Counted from the stretch's first letter, positions 7,803 through 16,259 are shown. The stretch is 32,141 nucleotides of DNA from Nevskiaceae bacterium (GCA_004297005.1 SCVA01000059.1:1-32141); one strand, 5' to 3'. Notes: generated by a model not told the origin, from the letters alone. Program-made: numbers and translations.

Positions 7803-8306
7803 ATGAACCGTCGCACCCTGCTCAAGTGGATCGGCCTCGCGCCGGCGCTGTCGCTCGCCGGCACCGCCGCCAGGGCGGAGGTGAAAGTCACCTCCCGTCT
7901 TGGCAAGGAAGGCTGGCGCAAGCTGCTGCCGCCGGAGTCCTATCAGGTGCTGTTCGAAGAGGCCACCGAACGCGCCACTACCAGCCCCCTCAATCACGAG
8001 AAACGCGAGGGCGTGTTTGTCTGCGCCGCCTGCTATTCCCCGCTGTTCGACAGCGCGCACAAGTACGAGAGCGGCACCGGCTGGCCCAGCTTCTTCCAGC
8101 CGCGCGAGGGCCAGGTCGCTACCAAGACCGACTACTTCCTGTTCTACCCGCGTACCGAGTACCACTGCGCGCATTGCGGCGGCCACCAGGGCCATGTCTT
8201 CGACGACGGCCCGCCGCCTACCGGCAAGCGCTACTGCAACAACGGCGTGGCGCTGCGCTTCGTCCCCAAGGGCGAAGCCCTGCCGGCGACGCGGGGTCTG
8301 TCGTGA
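7803..8306 (+). CDS. msrB: Exported peptide-methionine (R)-S-oxide reductase MsrB
   Basis: MsrB reduces the R isomer of protein-bound methionine sulfoxide. The 167-residue protein begins with a twin-arginine-like signal (NRRTLLKW then a hydrophobic stretch to AARA), so it should be exported, probably by Tat. Structural zinc is held by Cys74/Cys77 (CAAC) and Cys122/Cys125 (CAHC), and the catalytic Cys145 is in RYCNNGVALRF. GTGWPSF and GGHQGHVF are intact family blocks. The ATG at 7803 follows TGGAGAA. A GTG at 7800 in the same frame is less likely. It overlaps the msrA start by 4 bases, so MsrB and MsrA are made together. Confidence 0.93.
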   Translation: MNRRTLLKWIGLAPALSLAGTAARAEVKVTSRLGKEGWRKLLPPESYQVLFEEATERATTSPLNHEKREGVFVCAACYSPLFDSAHKYESGTGWPSFFQPREGQVATKTDYFLFYPRTEYHCAHCGGHQGHVFDDGPPPTGKRYCNNGVALRFVPKGEALPATRGLS

Positions 8307-8929
8307 AGCGCGCCGGGCCGTTGCTGGCGCTGGCCTTGGCCCTGGTTCTGGGAGCGGCGCCGGGTGCCGGGCAGGCGGCTGGCGCCACCGCGCCCGCGCC
8401 AGGCAAGACCGCGCAGGCGATCTTCGCCGGCGGCTGCTTCTGGTGCGTGGAAGCCGATTTTGAAAAGCTGCCCGGCGTGATCACCGCCGAGTCCGGCTAC
8501 ACCGGTGGCAAGGAGCGCAACCCCAGCTACGAGCAGGTTTCGGCGCACGCCACCGGCCACACCGAGGCGGTACGCCTGACCTACGACCCGGCCAAGGTCA
8601 GCTATGCACAACTGGTCGAGTACTTCTGGCGGCATATCGACCCGACCGTGCAGGACCAGCAGTTCTGCGATCACGGGCCGCAGTACCGCAGCGGCATCTA
8701 CCCTCTGGACTCCAGCCAGAAGCAGATCGCCGAGGCCAGCAAGGCGGCGCTGGTGAAGAGCGGGCGGTTCAAGAACATCTACACCGAGATCGCCGCCGCC
8801 GGGCCGTTCTGGCCGGCCGAGGACTATCACCAGGACTACTACCAGAAGAATCCGGTGCGGTATCAGTACTACCGCTTCGGTTGTGGCCGCGATGCCCGGG
8901 TGAAGGAACTCTGGGGCGAGGCGCACTGA
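8303..8929 (+). CDS. msrA: Exported peptide-methionine (S)-S-oxide reductase MsrA
   Basis: MsrA reduces the S isomer of methionine sulfoxide. The 208-residue protein has a signal peptide (LLALALALVLGAAPGAGQA), then the catalytic GCFWC motif with Cys45 as nucleophile. The family blocks SGYTGG, TGHTEAV, QFCDHGPQYRSGIYP and AEDYHQDYY follow, and Cys194 near the end is a plausible resolving cysteine. It starts with GTG inside the msrB stop region, the usual sign of coupling. With the exported MsrB it should repair oxidised envelope proteins. The last 20 codons form the first unit of a 133-bp tandem repeat that continues beyond the gene. Confidence 0.93.
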   Translation: MKRAGPLLALALALVLGAAPGAGQAAGATAPAPGKTAQAIFAGGCFWCVEADFEKLPGVITAESGYTGGKERNPSYEQVSAHATGHTEAVRLTYDPAKVSYAQLVEYFWRHIDPTVQDQQFCDHGPQYRSGIYPLDSSQKQIAEASKAALVKSGRFKNIYTEIAAAGPFWPAEDYHQDYYQKNPVRYQYYRFGCGRDARVKELWGEAH

Positions 8930-9190
8930 ACGGGGTACGCAGTACACACGCGGTAGCAGGACGGCTCCCGCACCCACGCTGCGCGGCACCGTGTCGCCGT
9001 CCTACCGCTTCGGCTGTGGCCGCGATGCCCGGGTGAAGGAACTCTGGGGCGAGGCGCACTGAGCAAAGCTCGCAGTACACACGCGGTCGCAGGACGGCTC
9101 CCGCACCCACGCTGCGCGACACCGTGTCGCCGTCCTACCGCTTCGGTTGTGGCCGCGATGCCAGAGTGAAGGAACTCTGGGGCGAGGCCG
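8870..9190 (+). repeat. 133-bp tandem repeat carrying the 3' end of msrA (about 2.4 copies)
   Basis: Near-identical units start at 8870, 9003 and 9136, a period of exactly 133 bases. Each includes the last codons of msrA (starting YRFGCGRDARV) and, in the first two copies, about 73 bases of following non-coding DNA in which GGACGGC pairs with GCCGTCC. Differences in the coding portion are mostly silent: GGT/GGC for glycine and CGG/AGA for arginine. The third copy ends GAG-GCC-GGG-TAA instead of GAG-GCG-CAC-TGA. Copies two and three have no start of their own and are probably not translated. Confidence 0.9.
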
Positions 9191-9376
9191 GGTAAAGGAC
9201 GATGGCCTTGAATGGCCATCGGCCCCGGCCGACGGGCATGCAGGGATGCATGCCCCGGGGGCTCAATGCAAAGTGCGGGCTCGCTCCAGGGATGGCGGCG
9301 AATATCTAGCGGCGCGCGCAACTGACGCTCCCATTCCGGCCCTCCCCCGCACGCGTGTGAGGGAGACAAGCGCGAC
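9191..9376. terminator. Hairpin-rich spacer between convergent genes
   Basis: After the repeat array come two hairpins: GATGGCC/GGCCATC around 9202-9221, and GGGCATGC/GCATGCCC around 9234-9255. A CCTCCCCC palindromic stretch near 9341-9365 follows, just before the end of the - strand fRMsr gene. No T-run is obvious, so these may act as weak or bidirectional terminators. I see no gene here. Confidence 0.4.
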
Positions 9377-9865
9377 TCAGGCCGAGGCCTGCAACCACAG
9401 CGCCGCCACCCGCTCCAGCCCGGCGCGATCCGCTTCGTCGAAGCGGCCGGTCAGCGGGCTGTCGAGATCGAGCACGCCCAGCAGTTGGCCATCGCGGACC
9501 AGGGGCACGACGATCTCGGAGTTGCTGGCGGCATCGCAGGCGATATGTCCAGGGAAAGCGTGCACGTCCTGCACCACCTGGGTCTCGCGGCTGGCGGCAG
9601 CGGTGCCACAGACACCCTTGCCGAGCGCGATGCGCACGCAGGCGGGTTTGCCCATGAACGGGCCCAGCACCAGCTCGCGGCCGTCGTAAAGATAGAAGCC
9701 CGCCCAGTTGAGGTCGGGCAGGCTGTGCCAGATCAGGCTGGCGAGGTTGGCGGCGTTGGCGATGCGGTCGGGCTCGCCTTGGAACAGGGCCTCGGCCTGC
9801 TGCGCCAGCAGCGCATAGGTTTCGGACTTGCCGGCGGCGGCGGTGCTGGTGTCGAGCTGGAACAT
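9377..9865 (-). CDS. msrC: Free methionine-(R)-sulfoxide reductase (fRMsr, GAF domain)
   Basis: This 162-residue single GAF-domain protein reduces free L-methionine-(R)-sulfoxide in the cytoplasm. Three cysteines stand at residues 76 (PACVRIALGKG), 86 (GVCGTAA) and 110 (HIACDAASNSEIVVP). Their spacing of 10 and 24 equals that of Cys84, Cys94 and Cys118 in the E. coli enzyme (YebR/MsrC). WAGFYLYDG and GVLDLDSP are family blocks. It is convergent with msrA, so the two loci together cover protein-bound S and R forms and the free R form of methionine sulfoxide. The gene name msrC is used by some authors. Confidence 0.93.
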   Translation of the reverse strand: MFQLDTSTAAAGKSETYALLAQQAEALFQGEPDRIANAANLASLIWHSLPDLNWAGFYLYDGRELVLGPFMGKPACVRIALGKGVCGTAAASRETQVVQDVHAFPGHIACDAASNSEIVVPLVRDGQLLGVLDLDSPLTGRFDEADRAGLERVAALWLQASA

Positions 9866-10036
9866 GCGGATTGTGGATTCGAGATTGCGGCCACCATGGG
9901 GCCGGGAGCGGCAATCCGCAACGCCGGCCGCGCACCGGCTGCGAAAAAAATCCGAGCGGGTTTAAACCCTGGGGCCAGCAGCGGCATCCTTGCCGGTCGC
10001 GTTACGATCACGCATTGCCTTTTCGAGGTCTCCCCA

Positions 10037-12124
10037 ATGAATCGTTTTGCCCTGAGCGCCATGGCGCTCGCCCTCCTGGTTGCCTGCGGCAAGAAGGAAG
10101 CCCCGCCCGCCACCGAGGTCGCCGCCCCGGTAGTGGCCGCCGCGCCGGTGTCCGGCATCGACCTGAGCCAGATCGAGGCCGCCGTCCGTCCGCAGGACGA
10201 CCTCTACCGCCATCTCAACGGCAAGTGGCTGGACAGCTTCGAGATCCCCGCCGACAAATCCAACTACGGCTCGTTCACCAAGCTCGACGACCAGGCACAG
10301 GAACAGCTCAAGGCGATCATCGAGACCGCCGCCGCGAGCAAGGACCGCAAGCCGGGCTCCGAGGAGCAGAAGGTCGGTGATTTCTTCGCCAGCTTCATGG
10401 ACGAAGCCAAGCTGGAAGAGCTGGGCCTCAAGCCGCTGGCGCCGGAATTCGCCGCCATCGACGCCATCAAGGACAAGAAGGAGCTGGGCGCGAGCTTCGC
10501 GCACCTGAGCCGGCTCGGCGTCGATGCGCCGCTGTTCCCGTACATCCACCAGGACGCCAAGGACGCCACCCAGTACACCGCCGATCTGCTGCAGGCCGGC
10601 CTGGGCCTGCCGGAGCGCGACTACTACCTGCAGGACGACGCCAAGTTCAAGGACATCCGCGCCCAGTACCTGAAGCACCTGGAGACGGTGTTCGGGCTCG
10701 CTGGCCTCTCCGAGCCGGCGAAGGCCGCCAAGTCGGTGATGGCGCTGGAAACCCAGCTCGCCAAGGGCCATTGGGACAAGGTGAAGAACCGCGATCCGGT
10801 CGCCACCTACAACAAGTTCGAGGCCGGCAAGCTCGCTACGCTGACCGGCGCCGTGGACTGGACCGCCTACCTCGACGGCCTCGGCCTCGCCGCGCAGCCC
10901 TCTCTGGTGGTGAGCCAGCCCAGCTACGTCAGCGCGCTCGGCAAGGCGGTGCAGACGGTCAGCCTCGACGACTGGAAGATCTACCTGAAGTGGCGCTTGC
11001 TGGCGGGCTTCTCGCCCTTCCTGTCCAAGCCCTATGTCGATGCCGACTTCGCCTTCTTCAAGAAGACGCTCAACGGCCAGCAGGAAATGGAGCCGCGCTG
11101 GAAGCGGGGCGTGGACGTGGTCGAGTTCGGTTCCGGCGGTCTGGGCTTCTCCCGTGGTCTCTCCGAGGTGCTGGGCAAGCTCTACGTGGAAAAGCACTTT
11201 CCGCCGGAAGCCAAGGCGCGCATGGAGACCCTGGTCAAGAACCTGCTCACCGCCTACGGCCAGAGCATCGACGGCCTGAGCTGGATGAGCGACGAGACCA
11301 AGGCCGCGGCCAAGGTGAAGCTGTCGAAGTTCACCACCAAGATCGGTTATCCCGACCAGTGGCGTGACTACTCGGCTTTTGAGGTGAAGGCCGACGATCT
11401 CTACGGCAACCTGGTGCGCGGCGCCGAGTTCGACTACCAGCGCAACCTCGCCAAGCTCGGCAAGCCGATCGACCGCAAGGAATGGATCATGTCGCCGCAG
11501 ACGGTGAACGCCTACTACAACCCGGAGATGAACGAGATCGTGTTCCCGGCGGCGATCCTGCAGCCGCCGTTCTTCGATCTGAAGGCCGACGACGCGGTGA
11601 ACTACGGCGGCATCGGCGCGGTGATCGGCCACGAGATCAGCCATGGCTTCGACGACCAGGGCAGCCAGTACGACGGCGACGGCAATCTGCGCATGTGGTG
11701 GACCAAGGACGACCGCGCCAAGTTCGAGGCCCTGGGCGCCAAGCTGGCCGCGCAGTACGACAGCTACGAGCCGGTGAAGGGTTACCACGTCAACGGCAAG
11801 TTCACGCTCGGCGAGAACATCGGCGACCTCGGTGGCCTCACCGTCGCGCACAAGGCCTATGTGCTGTCGCTGGCCGGCAACCCAGCGCCGGTGATCGACG
11901 GCTACACCGGCGACCAGCGCTTCTTCCTCGGCTGGGCGCAGGTCTGGCGCCGCAAGTACCGCGAGGAGAACCTGCTCACCCGCATCAAGACCGATCCGCA
12001 CTCGCCCAGCGAGTTCCGCGCCAATGGCACGCCGGTGAACATCCCGGCCTTCCACGCCGCCTTCGGCACCAAGGAGGGCGACAAGATGTACAAGCCCGAG
12101 GCCGAGCGCATCGTGATCTGGTGA
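10037..12124 (+). CDS. M13 family zinc metallopeptidase, lipoprotein (first copy)
   Basis: M13 peptidases (neprilysin/PepO type) cleave small peptides. The 695-residue protein starts with a lipoprotein signal, lipobox LLVACGK, so it should sit in the envelope facing the periplasm. Zinc ligands are in HEISH (residues 532-536) and Glu593 of ENIGDLGG, and NAYYNPEMNEIVFP supplies the substrate-binding Asn-Ala-Tyr motif. The C-terminal tryptophan end RIVIW is typical. The start ATG at 10037 is chosen because the signal peptide begins there, although the frame is open far upstream. A divergent promoter region of about 170 bases separates it from fRMsr, and a terminator follows. Confidence 0.94.
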   Translation: MNRFALSAMALALLVACGKKEAPPATEVAAPVVAAAPVSGIDLSQIEAAVRPQDDLYRHLNGKWLDSFEIPADKSNYGSFTKLDDQAQEQLKAIIETAAASKDRKPGSEEQKVGDFFASFMDEAKLEELGLKPLAPEFAAIDAIKDKKELGASFAHLSRLGVDAPLFPYIHQDAKDATQYTADLLQAGLGLPERDYYLQDDAKFKDIRAQYLKHLETVFGLAGLSEPAKAAKSVMALETQLAKGHWDKVKNRDPVATYNKFEAGKLATLTGAVDWTAYLDGLGLAAQPSLVVSQPSYVSALGKAVQTVSLDDWKIYLKWRLLAGFSPFLSKPYVDADFAFFKKTLNGQQEMEPRWKRGVDVVEFGSGGLGFSRGLSEVLGKLYVEKHFPPEAKARMETLVKNLLTAYGQSIDGLSWMSDETKAAAKVKLSKFTTKIGYPDQWRDYSAFEVKADDLYGNLVRGAEFDYQRNLAKLGKPIDRKEWIMSPQTVNAYYNPEMNEIVFPAAILQPPFFDLKADDAVNYGGIGAVIGHEISHGFDDQGSQYDGDGNLRMWWTKDDRAKFEALGAKLAAQYDSYEPVKGYHVNGKFTLGENIGDLGGLTVAHKAYVLSLAGNPAPVIDGYTGDQRFFLGWAQVWRRKYREENLLTRIKTDPHSPSEFRANGTPVNIPAFHAAFGTKEGDKMYKPEAERIVIW

Positions 12125-12143
12125 GCCACAGCAGCAACAACCG

Positions 12144-12173
12144 GGCCGGTCGCAAGACCGGCCTTCTTGTTTT
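12144..12173 (+). terminator. Intrinsic terminator after the first M13 peptidase
   Basis: A perfect 8-bp stem GGCCGGTC/GACCGGCC with a GCAA tetraloop (12144-12163) is followed by TTCTTGTTTT. It lies 20 bases after the stop. It should reduce read-through into the second peptidase gene, which has its own GAGGA ribosome site at 12182. Confidence 0.85.
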
Positions 12174-12191
12174 CAGACTTCGAGGAAGCCC

Positions 12192-14261
12192 ATGACCACG
12201 CTCCTGTTTCGCCGCTCCACCTTCGCGCTCGCCGCCGCGCTGCTGCTCGCCGGCTGCGGCCTGCATCGACTCGATCGCCCCGATGCGGCGGCCACCACCG
12301 CTGCGCCGGCCGCGCCAGCACTCGGTTCCGGCGTGATCGACGCCAACCTCGACCGCAGCGTGCGGCCGCAGGACGATCTGTTCCGCTACGTCAACGGCAG
12401 TTGGCTCAAGGCCAACGCCATCCCGGCCGACAAGACCAGCTACGGCATCGACGGCCTGCTCGACGACCGCAATCAGGACTGGCTCAAGGCGCTGGTGGAG
12501 CAGGCCTCCGCCAGCGGCGCGCCGGGCAGCGAGGCACGCAAGATCGGCGACCTCTACGCCGCCTATCTCGACGAGACCAAGCTCAACGCACTCGGCGCCA
12601 AGCCCTTGTTCCCGCTGCTGACGCGCATCGACGGCGTGGACTCGCGCAAGGCCATGCCGGCGCTCTACGCCGAGCTGGACCTGCTCGGCGTCGGCACGCC
12701 GGTGGCGCCCTATGTGCACCCGGACGCGCGCGATGTCTCGCGCTACAGCCTCGATCTCTACCAGTCCGGCCTGGGTCTGCCTGATCGCGACTTCTATCTC
12801 GACAGCGGCGAGCGCTTCGTGAAGCTGCGCGCGGCCTATCTCACCTACATGACGCAGTTGTTCAAGCTCGCGGGCGAGAAGAACCCCGCCGGCAAGGCCA
12901 AGGAGGTGCTGGCTTTCGAGACCGCGCTCGCCAAGCTGCACTGGAGCAAGGTCGAGAACCGCGACCCGGTGAAGACCTACAACCCGCGCACGCTCAAGGC
13001 GCTGGCCAAGGAAGCGCCCGGCTACGACTGGTCGGCCTGGGTCGCCGGCCTGGGCCTGAAGACCGACGCCGTGGTGGTGAGCCAGCCCAGCTATCTCAAG
13101 GGTTACGCCAGGCTCGCCGCGAAAACGCCGCTGGCCACGCTCAAGGCGCACGCCAAGCTGCGTGCCATCGCCGCCTCCGCGCCTTACCTGAGCCAGGACT
13201 TCTACGACGCGCATTTCGCGCTGCGCAAGGCGCTCTCCGGCGTCCAGCAGCCGCAGCCGCGCTGGAAGCGCGGCCTGGACGTGGTCGAAGGCGGCCTCGG
13301 CGAGGCGATGGGCAAGCTCTATGTCGCCGAGCATTTCCCGGAAGCCTCCAAGCAGAAGGTGCAGGCCCTGGTCGGCAATCTGCTCAAGGCCTATGCGCAG
13401 AAGGTGGACACGCTGGAATGGATGAGCCCGGAAACCAAGGCGCAGGCCAAGGACAAGCTGGCCAAGTTCACCGTCAAGGTCGGCTACCCGGACAAGTGGC
13501 GTGACTACTCGGGGCTGGAGATCGTCGCCGGCGACCTGCTGGGCAACATCCAGCGCAGCAGCCGCTTCGAGGCGCGCTACAACCTCGACAAGCTCGGCCA
13601 GCCGGTGGATCGCAGCGAATGGCAGATGACGCCGCAGACCATCAACGCCTACTACGATCCGCAGCAGAACGAGATCGTGTTCCCGGCGGCGATCCTGCAG
13701 GCGCCGTATTTCGACGCCAGCGCCGACGATGCCGTGAACTACGGCGCCATCGGCGCGGTGATCGGCCACGAGATCAGCCACGGCTTCGACGACGAGGGCA
13801 GCCAGTTTGACGGCGACGGCAATCTCCGCGACTGGTGGACCAAGGAAGACCGCGAGCGCTTCGAGGCGCGCGCCAAGCAGCTCGCCCAGCAGTTCGACGG
13901 CTACGAGCCGGTGCCCGGCCTGCACGTCAACGGCGAGCTGACCCTGGGCGAGAACATCGCCGACCTCGCCGGCATCATCATCGCCTACCGCGCCTGGGAG
14001 ATTTCCCTCAACGGCCAGCCGGCACCAGTGATCGACGGCCATACGGGCGCCGAGCGCTTCTTCGCCGGCTACGCGCAAAGCTGGATGACCAAGGTGCGCG
14101 AGGAGACCCAGGTCACCCGCCTGAAGTCCGATCCGCACTCGCCGCCCGACCTGCGCGTCAACGGCGTGGTGGTGAACGTGCCGGCCTTCCACGAGACCTA
14201 TGGCACCAAGCCGGGCGATGGCCTCTACAAGGCGCCGGAGGCGCGCGTCGCGATCTGGTAA
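12192..14261 (+). CDS. M13 family zinc metallopeptidase, lipoprotein (second copy)
   Basis: A 689-residue paralogue of the gene before it, clearly homologous along the whole length, so this is a tandem duplication that has since diverged. It has its own lipoprotein signal (lipobox LLLAGC), zinc motif HEISH at residues 526-530 and Glu587 in ENIADLAG, where Ala replaces the second Gly of the first copy. NAYYDPQQNEIVFP and the Trp end (RVAIW) are intact. The ribosome site GAGGA lies 5 bases ahead of the ATG. Both copies look active, and different substrate ranges are the simplest reason to keep both (inference). Confidence 0.94.
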   Translation: MTTLLFRRSTFALAAALLLAGCGLHRLDRPDAAATTAAPAAPALGSGVIDANLDRSVRPQDDLFRYVNGSWLKANAIPADKTSYGIDGLLDDRNQDWLKALVEQASASGAPGSEARKIGDLYAAYLDETKLNALGAKPLFPLLTRIDGVDSRKAMPALYAELDLLGVGTPVAPYVHPDARDVSRYSLDLYQSGLGLPDRDFYLDSGERFVKLRAAYLTYMTQLFKLAGEKNPAGKAKEVLAFETALAKLHWSKVENRDPVKTYNPRTLKALAKEAPGYDWSAWVAGLGLKTDAVVVSQPSYLKGYARLAAKTPLATLKAHAKLRAIAASAPYLSQDFYDAHFALRKALSGVQQPQPRWKRGLDVVEGGLGEAMGKLYVAEHFPEASKQKVQALVGNLLKAYAQKVDTLEWMSPETKAQAKDKLAKFTVKVGYPDKWRDYSGLEIVAGDLLGNIQRSSRFEARYNLDKLGQPVDRSEWQMTPQTINAYYDPQQNEIVFPAAILQAPYFDASADDAVNYGAIGAVIGHEISHGFDDEGSQFDGDGNLRDWWTKEDRERFEARAKQLAQQFDGYEPVPGLHVNGELTLGENIADLAGIIIAYRAWEISLNGQPAPVIDGHTGAERFFAGYAQSWMTKVREETQVTRLKSDPHSPPDLRVNGVVVNVPAFHETYGTKPGDGLYKAPEARVAIW

Positions 14262-14281
14262 GCGCGCGTCGCGAAGCTCCG

Positions 14282-14315
14282 ACCCGGCGCGCCGCGATGG
14301 TGCGCCGGGTTTTCT
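14282..14315 (+). terminator. Intrinsic terminator after the second M13 peptidase
   Basis: The stem ACCCGGCGC/GCGCCGGGT (14282-14290 with 14302-14310) has an 11-base loop and is followed by TTTCTTT. It lies 20 bases after the stop codon. Confidence 0.85.
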
Positions 14316-14352
14316 TTGGCTACTCTACATACCGAACAGTTTGGAGATTTCC

Positions 14353-15204
14353 ATGAGCAGCCCCAAGAGCTTCGTCGAGCTGTTGACGCCCACTGCCAGC
14401 GCGCCCGGCGAGTTGCAGTTCGAGATCAGCGAGGACTGGCTGCAGGGCCGCAGCGCCTTCGGCGGCCTGCAGGCGGCGCTGGCGCTGGCGGCGATGCGTC
14501 AGCTCACCGGTGTCACCGCGCCGCTGCGGGTCTTGCAGACCACCTTCATGGCGCCGGTGCCGCAGGGCGTGGTGAGCCTGCGCGCGCAGGTGCTGCGCGC
14601 CGGAAAGTCGGTGACCCATGTCGAGGCGCGCATCGAGGCCGAGGGCCAGACCCTGGCCCTGTTCGTCGGCGTGTTCGGCGCCGGCCGGCCTTCCGCCATC
14701 GTGGTGCCGATGGCGGTGCCGGCACTGCCGGAGAAAGGCCCCGAGGGCCTACGCGACCTGCCGTTCGCCCGCGGCATCGCGCCCAACTTTTTGCAGTACT
14801 ACGCGATGCGCTGGGCCGAGGGCGGCTGGCCGTTCAGCAACACGCCGGGGGCGACCACGCGCATCTGGCTGAAGTCGCGCGAGGCCGCGCCGAGCGTCGC
14901 GCAGTTCGGCGAGCACGCCGCCGAGCTGGCCCTGGTGGCCCTGGCCGACGCCATCCCGTCCCCGGCGATCTCCTGGCTCAAGACACCGGCCCCGGCCAGC
15001 TCGCTGACCTGGACGCTGGAGCTGATCGAGCCGGCACCGGCGCCGGACGACGCGCAGCGGTTTGGCGTTGGGCACGACTACTGGCGCATCGACTCCGAGA
15101 TCCACTCCGCGAAGGAGGGCTACATCGCCCAGACCGCCATCGTCCACAGCCCGGACAACCGGCCGGTGGCGCTGTCGCGGCAGTCGGTGGTGATCTTTGC
15201 CTGA
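14353..15204 (+). CDS. TesB-like acyl-CoA thioesterase family protein
   Basis: The 283-residue protein has the double hot-dog layout of TesB-like thioesterases, which hydrolyse acyl-CoA to free fatty acid and CoA. The N-terminal half has the segment GRSAFGGLQAALALAAM (the family G-x-x-x-GG block) and LQTTFMAPVPQG. The C-terminal half has YWRIDSEIHSAKEGYIAQT and ends SRQSVVIFA. The ATG at 14353 is preceded by GGAG at 14343, and an open upstream frame overlapping the peptidase gene is ignored. It may work with the lipid desaturase gene that follows, though an apparent promoter separates them. Its natural substrate is unknown. Confidence 0.85.
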   Translation: MSSPKSFVELLTPTASAPGELQFEISEDWLQGRSAFGGLQAALALAAMRQLTGVTAPLRVLQTTFMAPVPQGVVSLRAQVLRAGKSVTHVEARIEAEGQTLALFVGVFGAGRPSAIVVPMAVPALPEKGPEGLRDLPFARGIAPNFLQYYAMRWAEGGWPFSNTPGATTRIWLKSREAAPSVAQFGEHAAELALVALADAIPSPAISWLKTPAPASSLTWTLELIEPAPAPDDAQRFGVGHDYWRIDSEIHSAKEGYIAQTAIVHSPDNRPVALSRQSVVIFA

Positions 15205-15306
15205 GCGCCCCTGAGTCAACCCCGGCGCCATCGCTACGCCAGGACTGAGACAGGGCCCGACGTCCGGGCCTGCCAAGACCGGCTGTCATCTCCAACCTTT
15301 GGTTGG

Positions 15307-15335
15307 TTGACACCGCTCCACCAGCCACGCCTAAT
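15307..15335 (+). promoter_or_regulatory. Candidate sigma-70 promoter and overlapping inverted repeat upstream of the desaturase
   Basis: TTGACA at 15307-15312 is followed after 17 bases by CCTAAT at 15330-15335. Directly overlapping the upstream edge is a perfect inverted repeat CCAACC-TTT-GGTTGG (15292-15306), with another ACCAACC at 15337-15343. The arrangement suggests a regulated promoter with an operator, but no regulator gene is nearby. Confidence 0.5.
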
Positions 15336-15359
15336 GGACCAACCGTTCAATTACGCGCC

Positions 15360-16259
15360 ATGGAGGAGAACCCCTTGCGCTCTACCGTCCCCGCTGCCCC
15401 ACGCCCCGGCGTGCCCAAAGACCCGCTCTACCAGGCGCCCGCCGTCGCCTGGCCGAGCCTGGGCCTGTTCGCCTTGGCGCTGCTGATCTGGGGCGGCGCG
15501 CTCTGGGGCGCGGTGGAAGGCCACCTGCACCCGGCGCTGGCGGTGGCCCTGCAAACGGTGGCGGCGTTCATGCAGTTCACCGTGCTGCACGACGGCGTAC
15601 ACCGCTCGCTGCTGCGTGGCTACCCGCGACTCAACGATCTGGTGGCGGGCATTGGCGGCAGCTTCCTGGGCATCGTCGGCTCGGTGACCGCCTTCCGCTA
15701 TGCCCACTTCGCGCACCACCGCTACACCAACGAGACCGAGCGCGACCCCGACCTCTGGAGCGGAACGGCGCGCTCGCCCTGGCTGCTGCCGCTGCACTGG
15801 GCCACGGCCGACCTCTACTACGCTCTGCTGATCCTGCGCCACCGCGCGCGCATCCCGGCCAAGGACCAGCTCGCCATCGTCGGCACCGTGGCGCTGATCC
15901 TGGGCGGCTACGCCACCGCCTGCGCACTCGGCTATGGCTACGAGGCGACGCTGTACTGGCTGCTGCCCTCGCGGCTGGCGATCCTCTGGCTGGCCTGCGC
16001 CTTCAACTACCTGCCGCACCATCCGCATGCGGTGGAGCAGTCGCACAACCCCTACGCCGCCACCAATGTCCGCGCCGGCGGCGAGCCGCTGATTCGCTGG
16101 CTGTTCCTCTACCAGAACTACCACCTCATCCATCACCTGTTCCCCAGCGTGCCGTTCTACCGCTACCGGCGGATCTGGCGGCAGCGCGAGACCGAGTTCG
16201 TGCGCCTGGGCGCGCCGGTGGTGCGCTGGTGGCAACTGGAGACCAGCTCCGGGCACTAG
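15360..16259 (+). CDS. Fatty acid desaturase family membrane protein
   Basis: This is an integral membrane di-iron oxygenase of the fatty acid desaturase superfamily, which inserts double bonds or hydroxyls into lipid-type substrates. The three histidine boxes are HDGVH (residues 77-81), HFAHH (116-120) and HLIHH (255-259), with four or so membrane spans between them. At 299 residues it is compact, closer to carotenoid ketolase/hydroxylase-like members than to large acyl-lipid desaturases, so the substrate is open. ATG 15360 is taken as the start, but a GGAGGAG at 15362-15368 points to an in-frame TTG at 15375 as a good alternative. The frame also opens at TTG 15303. Confidence 0.85.
   Translation: MEENPLRSTVPAAPRPGVPKDPLYQAPAVAWPSLGLFALALLIWGGALWGAVEGHLHPALAVALQTVAAFMQFTVLHDGVHRSLLRGYPRLNDLVAGIGGSFLGIVGSVTAFRYAHFAHHRYTNETERDPDLWSGTARSPWLLPLHWATADLYYALLILRHRARIPAKDQLAIVGTVALILGGYATACALGYGYEATLYWLLPSRLAILWLACAFNYLPHHPHAVEQSHNPYAATNVRAGGEPLIRWLFLYQNYHLIHHLFPSVPFYRYRRIWRQRETEFVRLGAPVVRWWQLETSSGH

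Noticed and set aside
7511..8302. Long in-frame upstream extension of msrA
   Set aside because: It is a shadow of the lipoprotein and MsrB genes; the signal peptide starts at 8303.
8870..9190. CRISPR-like array
   Set aside because: The units are 133 bp, include coding sequence and have no unique spacers.
9485..10036. N-terminal extension of the first M13 peptidase
   Set aside because: The frame is open upstream but covers the opposite-strand fRMsr gene, and the lipoprotein signal begins at 10037.
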